Source of the DNA: Streptomyces parvus
Lineage (GTDB): Bacteria; Actinomycetota; Actinomycetes; Streptomycetales; Streptomycetaceae
Length of the DNA stretch: 64,000 nucleotides
Direction: 5' to 3'
Assembly (NCBI RefSeq): GCF_032121415.1
Contig: NZ_CP135079.1
Location: forward strand, 3,534,001-3,598,000
The notes under the pieces were generated by a model that saw nothing but the letters and a program-made list of their open reading frames with translations, did no database searches and was not told the DNA's origin. Shown piece after piece: positions 8,128 through 14,379 of this stretch; positions within the stretch are counted from its first letter, which is position 1; every line of letters begins with the position of its first letter. Both the position numbers and the translations under genes were made by a program.

Positions 8128-8838
8128 GGGTCGTTTTCTCCTGTCGGTGGAACGGCCCAGAACAGCGGCCCCGGTGTTCCAGCACCGGGGCCGCACGCCG
8201 TTCAGATGGGATGAAGCTGGAAGGTCTTTCTCCGGCTCCCCTCAGCCCCGCCCGTCCGGCCCTCGGGTCGTACGGGCGGGGGAGACAACCGGCAGGACTT
8301 CGCCGGTCGGCCGCTACCACGGCCGACCGATCCCGAGCCTGCGAATCGGTGCGTCATCGTCACTGCTCTGACGCCAGCAGAGCGGCGCGTACCGGGTGGC
8401 AGCGAGGCGCTGACCTCCAGGGATGGAGGGATGATCGCCAGACTGTTCTCCAGAGCCAGCACGCCAAAAGGGGCCGCCGACGACATCACCCGGACCGCCG
8501 CGGGGGCAGGGAGTTCCACCCTGCCGTTCGTACTTGGCACGCTGTTCAGTTCTCAAGCTACGAGCGCTTCCTTCAAACCCGTTTCATGGGGCTCTCCGGG
8601 CGCAGGTAGAACCGTTCACTGCGGTCCCCCGTGCAAGGAGTGATGCAGTACCTCTATTACAGGTATCGCATGGATGCCCGTCAAGCTCATCGGCAGAACC
8701 TCTGGGCTTCGCGCCGGACCTTTTTGGCGCACCATCAGCATCGGTGCAGGCCAGGGGCGTTGGTTACCCCCTCCATGGACACCTTGGGTCGATCTGGCTA
8801 CCGTCGAGAAGTCCCAAGACGTCCCACCGGGGGTAGAG
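8128..8838. promoter_or_regulatory. 711-base divergent control region of the element
   Basis: No convincing gene is seen here; short frames lack ribosome sites and codon bias. The region separates the leftward transfer operon from the rightward XRE regulator, so it should hold divergent promoters. It contains the strong hairpin at 8165-8194 in the operon leader and a short inverted repeat (TACCT-7-AGGTA) at 8649-8665. Confidence 0.55.
8165..8194 (-). promoter_or_regulatory. Leader hairpin upstream of the transfer operon
   Basis: A perfect 12-base stem (GCGGCCCCGGTG and its complement) with a 6-base loop lies 38 bases upstream of the start at 8127, inside the presumed 5' leader of the leftward operon. 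It could be an attenuator, a terminator of short transcripts or an mRNA-stability element. The position upstream of the first gene makes a simple end-of-operon terminator unlikely. Confidence 0.5.
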
Positions 8839-9597
8839 ATGACCAACGAGCGCTTACGTTCGGCCCTGCTCGCTCAGGGCATGACCGTCCGCGACCTGGC
8901 CGAAGCCATCGACGTGAACGCCAAGACGGTGGAGCGCTGGATCACACAGGGGAAGGTGCCGTACCGGAGGCACCAGTACGCGACGGCCTCTGTGCTCGCC
9001 GTGGACGTCACGACGTTGTGGGACGACGGCAGGGCTGTCGGCAGCGCTACCGATCTGAGCAAGGCAGAGATCGTCACGGTCTACCCGCACCGCCACATGG
9101 TCCCGAACGGACTATGGCGGGAGCTGTACGCACGGGCCCGCACCCACCTCGATGTCCTGGTCTACTCCGGACTCTGGCTCTCGGAGGACCCTCTCTTCCA
9201 CGGCCTCCTGAAGGCCAAGGTCGAGGGCAACGCGCAGGTCCGGATCATGCTGGGAGACCCAGGCTGCGACGCGGTGCGGCAGCGCGGCATAGACGAGGGG
9301 CACCGCATCATGGACGGCAAGATCCGCAATGCCTTGGTGAACTACCATCCGCTCTTCGCGAGCCACCCAGATATCGGCTTCCGGCTCCATGACGCCACGC
9401 TCTACAACTCGCTCTTTCGATCTGACGACGAGATGCTCGTGAACACGCACGTCTACGGAATCGGCGCCTACATGGCCCCTGTTCTGCACCTGCGCCGACT
9501 GCCGGGCGGCGGGCTCTTCGACACCTACGCCCGTAGCATCGAACAGACTTGGGGCAACGCACGCCCGGTCACTGACGCCGACATGGTGGGAGCCTGA
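8839..9597 (+). CDS. XRE-family regulator with DUF5919 domain
   Basis: This 252-residue protein starts with a helix-turn-helix (LRSALLAQGMTVRDLAEAI...VNAKTVERWI, residues 5-37). The following larger domain matches DUF5919. It includes VLVYSGLWLSEDP, an RIMLGDPG segment and an LYNSLFRSDDEML segment reminiscent of a degenerate phospholipase-D fold. Such proteins sit beside Nudix genes in Streptomyces elements. Codon 6 is TTA (8854-8856), so translation is predicted to need bldA. I chose ATG 8839 because the HTH begins there and GGGGGT lies upstream. Two bases separate it from the Nudix start. It is likely a control gene of element transfer or replication; the ligand of its C-terminal domain is unknown. 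Confidence 0.82.
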   Translation: MTNERLRSALLAQGMTVRDLAEAIDVNAKTVERWITQGKVPYRRHQYATASVLAVDVTTLWDDGRAVGSATDLSKAEIVTVYPHRHMVPNGLWRELYARARTHLDVLVYSGLWLSEDPLFHGLLKAKVEGNAQVRIMLGDPGCDAVRQRGIDEGHRIMDGKIRNALVNYHPLFASHPDIGFRLHDATLYNSLFRSDDEMLVNTHVYGIGAYMAPVLHLRRLPGGGLFDTYARSIEQTWGNARPVTDADMVGA

Positions 9598-9599
9598 AC

Positions 9600-10073
9600 A
9601 TGGGACGCATCGACTACCTTCACGACCCGGACGCCCCGCCGGCCAACTCGGTGGTGCCGTCCGTCGTGGCGTTCGTGCGGAATGAGGAAGGTGCCGTCCT
9701 GCTCATTCAGCGCTCGGATAACGGCCGTTGGGCTCTGCCTGGTGGCGGCCATGACGTCGGCGAGTCCATCAGTGACACCGTTGTGCGCGAGGTCTGGGAA
9801 GAGACCGGCATCAAGGCCGAAGTCATAGACATCTCTGGCATCTACACCGACCCCGGGCACGTGATGCTCTACGACGACGGAGAGGCACGGCAGCAGTTCA
9901 GCATCTGCTTCCGCGCTCGCCCCGTTGGTGGTGATATCCGAACGAGCGACGAAACAACTCAGGTCCGCTGGGTCACCCCAGCGGACCTGTCCACGTACGA
10001 CATCCACTCGACCATGCGGCTCCGAATCGAGCACGCCATGGACGAGGCGCGGCCGACGCCCTACATCGGCTGA
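9600..10073 (+). CDS. Nudix hydrolase, Pif-like (transfer immunity candidate)
   Basis: This 157-residue protein has a complete Nudix box (GGHDVGESISDTVVREVWEETG, residues about 51-72) with the REVWEE metal-binding core. It therefore probably hydrolyses a nucleoside-diphosphate-linked compound. In pSAM2, the pif gene that blocks redundant transfer into cells already carrying the element encodes a Nudix-motif protein. The same neighbourhood (next to an XRE gene and a GntR regulator) suggests this is the counterpart. The start lies two bases after the XRE stop, so the pair is one operon. Its end overlaps the convergent HD gene by 13 bases. The Pif role is inferred from context. Confidence 0.85.
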   Translation: MGRIDYLHDPDAPPANSVVPSVVAFVRNEEGAVLLIQRSDNGRWALPGGGHDVGESISDTVVREVWEETGIKAEVIDISGIYTDPGHVMLYDDGEARQQFSICFRARPVGGDIRTSDETTQVRWVTPADLSTYDIHSTMRLRIEHAMDEARPTPYIG

Positions 10074-10633
10074 CGCTTGACCTCTGCCAGCCGCAGCACG
10101 ACCCGTGCAGTGCAGGCGAGGATCTCCGGTTCCGCACGCCGGATAAAAGTACCGATGAGGCTGTCGGGCCCGTACCGACCGGCGATCTCGTCCACCCGGT
10201 CCACCGGGTTGGTCGACGTGCCGTCTGGCGTCGTGTTCATGTCGCAGTAGCAGAGCGCGTCCGCAAGGTCAGGGTGCTCGCGCGGGAACTCGGCTTCCAG
10301 CTCGTCGCGCATTCCACGCGCTTCGGCTTCCATCCACGCACAGGAGTGGTGCGCGACCAGGCGCACGATGCGCTCGTCCGCATGCGCGACATCCCGGAGG
10401 TATCGAGCGCCGTCGAGCGGGTGAAACCCAGTCTTGGCCAGGTCGGGCGCGTACCCGATGTCGTGCAGTACGGCGGTGGCCTCCAGCAACTCGGCGTCGC
10501 TCCCGAGGATCGGGGCCAGGCTTCGGGCCCGCTCGGCCACGCCCTGGCAGTGCGCCCACCGGCGCGGCAGCGGATCGGCAAGCAGCTTCTCCGCGAGGGG
10601 GAACGCCCACTCGATCAATCCCGTGGTCGTCAA
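10061..10633 (-). CDS. HD-domain metal-dependent phosphohydrolase
   Basis: The predicted protein has 190 residues. It shows the HD-domain metal ligand pattern: His in RWAHCQGV, the HD doublet in LHDIGY, the HH pair in VAHHSCAW and Asp in CYCDMNT. The spacing matches small stand-alone HD hydrolases acting on nucleotides or phosphate esters. The ATG at 10633 overlaps the stop of the GntR gene (ATGA), so it is co-expressed with that regulator. HD proteins paired with a GntR regulator are frequent near the right end of Streptomyces elements. Substrate unknown. Confidence 0.82.
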   Translation of the reverse strand: MTTTGLIEWAFPLAEKLLADPLPRRWAHCQGVAERARSLAPILGSDAELLEATAVLHDIGYAPDLAKTGFHPLDGARYLRDVAHADERIVRLVAHHSCAWMEAEARGMRDELEAEFPREHPDLADALCYCDMNTTPDGTSTNPVDRVDEIAGRYGPDSLIGTFIRRAEPEILACTARVVLRLAEVKRQPM

Positions 10634-11097
10634 GGTTCCGGAGACTCCGTTCGCTTCGGCAGCGCACGAACAGTGCGCTGCTTGCCTTGCCGGGCCCCGG
10701 AAAGCAGGCCGGCGGATTCCAGCTTGCCAAGAGCCTTGGTCACGGTAGGCCGCGAGACACCGAACCGAGTGCTGAGCTCTGTCGTACTCGGGAAGCTTGC
10801 CCCCACCGCGAGGTTGTCATCCGTGATGACGTCCTCCAAGCGTTCAGCCAACGGCCGACGATCCTCTCCTGAACCTGGCCTGACTACTCGCCACCGCCCT
10901 CCCGGGACCGGTTCGGCAAGCCCATCCCGGTGCAGGACCGCGAAGGCTCGTAGCGCCACGCCACGAGATACTGCGTAGTCGCGCATCAAAGTGCGGAGTG
11001 AGGGGAGTTCGGACATGTTCCCATCGGCTTCGATCTGCCTCCGGAGAGCATCCGCGATCTTCAGGAAGGTCCCCCGTGGGCTGGTCTGCTGCGGCAC
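10630..11097 (-). CDS. GntR-type regulator with two winged-helix domains (KorSA-like)
   Basis: This 155-residue protein consists almost wholly of two GntR-style winged-helix domains. The first (residues about 8-70) has LPSLRTLMRDYAVSRGVALRA. The second (about 80-145) has FPSTTELSTRFGVSRPTVTKALGKLESAGLL. No effector domain follows. KorSA of pSAM2 is a GntR-family repressor that silences transfer and replication-activation genes, and this gene sits in the equivalent control block. The doubled DNA-binding unit in one chain is unusual and suggests recognition of adjacent half-sites. It overlaps the HD gene by 4 bases. The upstream inverted repeat at 11,198-11,261 is a candidate target. Confidence 0.82.
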   Translation of the reverse strand: MPQQTSPRGTFLKIADALRRQIEADGNMSELPSLRTLMRDYAVSRGVALRAFAVLHRDGLAEPVPGGRWRVVRPGSGEDRRPLAERLEDVITDDNLAVGASFPSTTELSTRFGVSRPTVTKALGKLESAGLLSGARQGKQRTVRALPKRTESPEP

Positions 11098-11197
11098 GCG
11101 CTAGCCCTCTCGTCGTCGTTGTCTCCAGCCTGCCACGAACCATGAGAACCAGCGGGGGCGCTTCTCGCGCCAACATCGCTGGATGGCTCTCGCCATG

Positions 11198-11261
11198 TGG
11201 TCACCCTTCGAACCCGTCCAGCGTCTACACACAGAACGAGCTGACAGTGGAGGGGTGACCA
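11198..11261. promoter_or_regulatory. Widely spaced inverted repeat, candidate operator pair
   Basis: The 9-base sequence TGGTCACCC at 11198-11206 is repeated exactly in inverted orientation (GGGTGACCA) at 11253-11261. It lies in the 207-base gap between the divergent GntR gene and the TIR gene. The 46-base separation is too wide for a simple dimer site but suits two operators or looping by a regulator with duplicated DNA-binding domains. Confidence 0.45.
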
Positions 11262-11304
11262 GGCATCATATCTGGTTAGCGGAACCATTCAAGGGGGCTA
11301 GGGC

Positions 11305-12210
11305 ATGCAGATCTTTATCAGCTGGTCAGGGGAGAATTCAAAGCAATGCGCGGAAGCGCTCAGAAGTTGGCTTCCGCTAACGAATCAGGAAATCTCGCCG
11401 TTCGTATCTTCGCAAGACATATCAAAGGGAGAGCGCGGCCTTTCGGCAATCGCGAGCCGTCTCCAGGAGTGCTCCTTCGGGATAGTATGTGTTACTCGCG
11501 ACAATCAATCAGCTCCGTGGATCAACTTCGAAGCCGGGGCCCTATCGCGAGAACTGGGTGAAAGCTCACTCATCCCATTTCTTCTTGACATGCCAATCAA
11601 AGACCTATCTGGCCCGCTGTCACAGTTTCAAGCAACAGACAGTCTGAGCGATAGCGACGTATGGTCGATGGTGAAATCGATCAACGACAAGTGCAAGAAT
11701 CCAATAGACCAAGAGCGACTGCGGAAAATCTTCGACGCATTTTGGGATGAACTTGCGCAAAGCTTGCATGGTATTCGATCAAAGCGGACGGAGGAGAGGG
11801 TCGTACCTGAGCGCGGCACTCCTGACATCCTCAATGAACTTGTCGGACTGGTGCGCGAACAGAGTAATCGCATCGGCGCCCTGCAAGGTTTGGTCCGCGA
11901 AACGCAGGGATCCGTATCCCACTACACCATCAATGAACCACACGAGGTGAAAATTTCCTCCGAGTCGGAGAGTGAAAAGGATGCAAATAGAAGGCTCATC
12001 AATACCTCCGCGACAATTAGGAAAATGCTCGGTGCCGAGAAAATCATAGACATCAGCCGAACGAATTACGGACTCAAGGTCAAGTGCGGCGCCGAGCATC
12101 TCCCTTTCGTGCAAGCATTGGCCTCTAGGATCCAAGATTTGGCAGCCAGGAACTCGGTAGCCTTGGACATCTATTGCGGTACCGAGGTGGTCGTTTTTGC
12201 GCCGTTCTAA
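11305..12210 (+). CDS. TIR-domain protein, probable defence effector
   Basis: The predicted protein has 301 residues. The N-terminal domain (about 1-130) is a TIR domain. It has the opening strand IFISWSG, a BB-loop region, an IVCVTRDNQSAPWINFEAGAL segment and the conserved Glu (E76) that is catalytic in NAD-cleaving TIR enzymes. The middle (about 150-210) is helical and the end (about 230-301) is a small mixed fold I do not recognise. Composition is clearly less GC-rich than all neighbours and codon use is atypical, suggesting recent acquisition. The start is the ATG at 11305 with AAGGGGG upstream. Its place next to attR fits cargo. Bacterial TIR proteins commonly act in anti-phage abortive infection; that role is inferred here. 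Confidence 0.8.
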   Translation: MQIFISWSGENSKQCAEALRSWLPLTNQEISPFVSSQDISKGERGLSAIASRLQECSFGIVCVTRDNQSAPWINFEAGALSRELGESSLIPFLLDMPIKDLSGPLSQFQATDSLSDSDVWSMVKSINDKCKNPIDQERLRKIFDAFWDELAQSLHGIRSKRTEERVVPERGTPDILNELVGLVREQSNRIGALQGLVRETQGSVSHYTINEPHEVKISSESESEKDANRRLINTSATIRKMLGAEKIIDISRTNYGLKVKCGAEHLPFVQALASRIQDLAARNSVALDIYCGTEVVVFAPF

Positions 12211-12396
12211 GCATCGAACGACGAAGCCTCAGCTACCTCTTCCCCTGGGGGCGGCAGGTTGCGGCTCCGACTTGTCTTTAGGGCGACCGTCCGAAGCTGT
12301 GCTTCCATGCATCGCGTGTACGCCCTCCCCGGCGCGAGCGCTGTGTAGCAGCCTCCTTGGGGCCAGAAGTCCTTGACCTGCATAGGGGGCGACGAA

Positions 12397-12576
12397 GTGG
12401 GATCTCAGTCGAGGTGCGGCGCACGCACCAAAGCTGGCACGGCCTGCCGAAACCTCGCGGTAGTCGGCACATCTCGTTGCGCGAAGCACCAAGGTCCTTG
12501 GTCGGCCTACGGAGTCGCTCAGCGCAAGGAGAGAGAAGCCAGGGCGAAGAAGCGCAAGATCCGCAAAAAACGGTAG
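12397..12576 (+). CDS. Small Cys/His protein with basic tail
   Basis: A GTG start at 12397 has an AGGGGG site 7 bases upstream; a TTG at 12373 is a weaker option. The 59-residue product holds a Cys-rich module with spacing C-x10-C-x10-C-x3-H (CGARTKAGTACRN then RCAKHQGPW), followed by a strongly basic helix ending KKRKIRKKR. This Cys/His module is typical of small phage- and element-borne proteins often drawn as putative zinc binders. The basic tail suggests nucleic-acid contact. It is the last gene before the attachment site. Confidence 0.6.
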   Translation: MGSQSRCGARTKAGTACRNLAVVGTSRCAKHQGPWSAYGVAQRKEREARAKKRKIRKKR

Positions 12577-12840
12577 TCGCCGCCACCGCGACGTTCAGAG
12601 TCGGCGCAGTCTCATCCGTCGCCTCGTTCGCAGCCGTTCATTATCTCGGCAGACCTGACGAGTGGACCCGCGCGGACTAGGGAGAACGATGCCGTGCGGG
12701 GTTGGAACGCGTGTTGCTGATGTGGTGCCGAGGACCAGCCGCGTCTCCAGGCGTGGGCCATGTACGGGCCAGGCCGTAAGCCCGGAGAGCCGGATCGGGG
12801 ATAAGTGCAGGTCAGCGATATGGCAGTTGGCTGGGCTGAC

Positions 12841-12899
12841 CGGTCTTGAAAACCGTCGTGGCAGCGATGTCACCGTGGGTTCAAATCCCACACCCACCG
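12841..12899 (+). other. 3' part of a tRNA-Ser gene: probable attR of the AICE
   Basis: From 12841 the sequence is an anticodon arm (CGGT-CTTGAAA-ACCG, anticodon TGA), a long variable arm, a T arm (GTGGG-TTCAAAT-CCCAC) and the 3' acceptor strand ACCCACC with discriminator G. The complementary 5' acceptor strand GGTGGGT and a D arm are absent upstream, and pairing of the anticodon stem breaks at 12840. This is therefore not a working tRNA but the copied 3' end expected at the attR of an element inserted into tRNA-Ser(UGA). Confidence 0.82.
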
Positions 12900-12906
12900 C
12901 AGGCGA

Positions 12907-12940
12907 GAGGCCCCCGACCAGTACGTAGGGTCGGGGCCTC
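12907..12940 (+). terminator. Terminator of the tRNA-Ser copy
   Basis: A GC-rich stem (GAGGCCCCCGACC against GGTCGGGGCCTC, one bulged base) follows the tRNA 3' fragment directly. Similar stems follow both complete tRNAs in this window, so this is the native tRNA terminator carried along at the attachment site. Confidence 0.7.
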
Positions 12941-12958
12941 TGCCATAGGGTCGTGCTC

Positions 12959-13102
12959 ATGGGGGATGCGAAGACTCGCAAGTGCGTCTGGTGCGAGAAG
13001 CAGTTCACGCGGCGTTCGTTGTGGCGGGCGAAGCGCTACTGCAAGCGGCGGCACCAATGCGCGCACTACGGCGCGATACTGGTGGGCTCCCTGTTCTCCT
13101 GA
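12959..13102 (+). CDS. Short Cys-rich basic protein
   Basis: A short frame of 47 codons starts with ATG at 12959 and ends with TGA at 13100-13102. It encodes a basic peptide with KCVWCEKQF and RYCKRRHQC, that is, a CXXC pair and a second Cys-x5-Cys pair around aromatic and basic residues, like a minimal zinc finger. It lies just downstream of the tRNA terminator on host DNA. There is no obvious ribosome site, so the call is tentative. The rest of the stretch to 13368 holds no other convincing gene. Confidence 0.4.
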   Translation: MGDAKTRKCVWCEKQFTRRSLWRAKRYCKRRHQCAHYGAILVGSLFS

Positions 13103-13368
13103 ACGGTCAGGTAGTTCAGTGGCCGGCCGAGCAAGCGCACGCCTCAGAGGTCGGCTGCACGCCGCGGGTTGCCCGGGCCCAGTCGACCATGCGGGCCCGG
13201 TCGCCCGGGGGAGCGTGGCAGCAGGAGACCGTTGCCGACGTCTTCGAGGCGATCGAGGAATCCCTGAGCTGACGGCCGCCCCCGGGGGCGGGACCGTCCG
13301 TTCGCGGTGCCGGTGCCCGCGCGGAAACCGGGGAGCTCCCGTGGGAGGCCCCGACGTACGGTGGCCGC

Positions 13369-13762
13369 ATGGTCGATCGGCTGGAGATCAGGGTGGTGTC
13401 GCGGGGGCCCCGGTTCGGGGCCCATCTGCGGTTCCTGGTCAATGGTGAGGACGTGGTCACCGGGGCGGTCGGCGAAGGGGGACGGGGGCTGTTCGCCGTC
13501 GGGCCGGTGGGTGCGGAGCTCGGGCCGTTGCGAGGCAACGGGGAGGCGGTGCGGGTGGAGTTGGGGGGAGCCGGAGTGTTCGGGCGCCTGCTGCGGGTTT
13601 CTGTCCGTGATCGTCCAGCGGTTCGGGGGCATCGTGCAGTGGTCCGACTGGCAGGTTCCGGATGGGGAATCCGCTCCGCCGGAGTTCCACTTCGATGCCG
13701 GTCAGTACGACGCCGAGCCGGCTCGCGTGGACGCGGAGCCGGGGCGGCCCGGGTCTTCCTAG
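13369..13762 (+). pseudogene. Conserved hypothetical protein with an internal frameshift
   Basis: Reading from ATG 13369, the product looks like a normal Streptomyces protein (MVDRLEIRVVSRGPRFGAHL...) until about residue 72. It then degenerates into Arg-rich sequence. From about 13,590 a different forward frame continues sensibly (VIVQRFGGIVQWSDWQ... PPEFHFDAGQYDAE) to the stop at 13760-13762. The two halves join into one plausible protein of about 130 residues if one base is gained or lost near 13,580-13,600. It could be a real pseudogene or a sequencing error. I do not recognise a characterised function. Confidence 0.6.
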
Positions 13763-13925
13763 AGCTGGCCGGTCCGAGGGCCTTCGGGCGTGCCGCGCTT
13801 GTGCGCTCCCCTCGAGGCGGGCCTTACGTGCTTGGCGCGGCCGTACCGGGGCATCAGCCCGGTGACGCGATCGGCAAGGCGTCGTAGGGCGTTCGGCCTT
13901 CATGGCCGGGTGGGAGTGAGGAGAC

Positions 13926-14279
13926 GTGCCTGTGGGCGATGTGTGGGCGTTCGGGCGGGACAGTGGCTTCGTCGCGGGGCAGGCGCTGGTGGGCTTCGAC
14001 GTGGAGTCCACCGACGGGGTCATCGGGCATGTGGAGCGCCTGGAGGACGAGCCCGGTCGGCAGCACCTGGTGGTCGACACCGGGGTGTGGAAGTTCGGCA
14101 GGAGCGTGCTGATTCCGGCCGGTGCGGTGACCGTCGTGGACGGTGAGGAGCGGAAGGTGAAGGTCGCGGCGTCCCGGGAGGAGATCAAGGCGGCTCCCCG
14201 GTTCGCCACGGACAGCGAGACGACCGACCACGGGTATCTGACCGAGGTCGGGGCGTACTACGTCGCCCTGCGTGCCTGA
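13926..14279 (+). CDS. PRC-barrel domain protein
   Basis: This 117-residue protein has the PRC-barrel pattern: GFDVESTDGVIGHVERLEDE, then HLVVDTGVWKFGRSVLIPAGAV with closing charged strand and helix. Such domains form small beta-barrels found in ribosome maturation factors, photosynthetic proteins and many stand-alone actinobacterial proteins of unknown role. It is monocistronic, ends 30 bases before the bidirectional palindrome at 14310, and faces the secreted protein gene. The specific partner is unknown. Confidence 0.8.
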   Translation: MPVGDVWAFGRDSGFVAGQALVGFDVESTDGVIGHVERLEDEPGRQHLVVDTGVWKFGRSVLIPAGAVTVVDGEERKVKVAASREEIKAAPRFATDSETTDHGYLTEVGAYYVALRA

Positions 14280-14309
14280 ACCCGCAGGACGACCGGGGGA
14301 ACCCCAAGG

Positions 14310-14349
14310 GTGTGGCCCCCTCCTCCGACGTCGGAGGAGGGGGCCACAC
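14310..14349. terminator. Perfect 40-base palindrome, bidirectional terminator
   Basis: Two perfect 20-base arms (GTGTGGCCCCCTCCTCCGAC and its complement) lie between the convergent genes ending at 14279 and 14380. Both transcripts would form the same very stable stem, so this should terminate transcription from both sides. Confidence 0.85.
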
Positions 14350-14379
14350 CGCTTGGCGGTCCCGTCGTGGACCCGCTTA

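Larger units (their letters stand above)
1..12905. mobile_element. Right part of an AICE (pSAM2-like integrative conjugative element)
   Basis: The region combines the usual AICE modules: replication (DUF3987 protein and primase/polymerase), spread proteins, an FtsK-like TraB translocase, DUF2637 and RRQRL-type proteins, and a control set of XRE, Nudix and GntR genes. Integrase and excisionase are not in the window and are expected to the left, beyond the truncated DUF3987 gene. The right end is placed at the tRNA-Ser 3' fragment near 12,841-12,899. That fragment lacks the D arm and 5' acceptor strand, as expected for attR of an element that reconstitutes an intact tRNA at its other end. The gene set is known from pSAM2 and relatives; the boundary is inferred from the tRNA fragment. 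Confidence 0.88.

Noticed and set aside
12841..12899. A complete tRNA-Ser gene
   Set aside because: No D arm or 5' acceptor strand is present upstream, and the anticodon stem pairing fails at 12840. It is an attR fragment.
13103..13272. A coding frame ending in TVADVFEAIEESLS
   Set aside because: The last residues look protein-like, but the upstream part is irregular and has no ribosome site. Support is too weak for a gene call.
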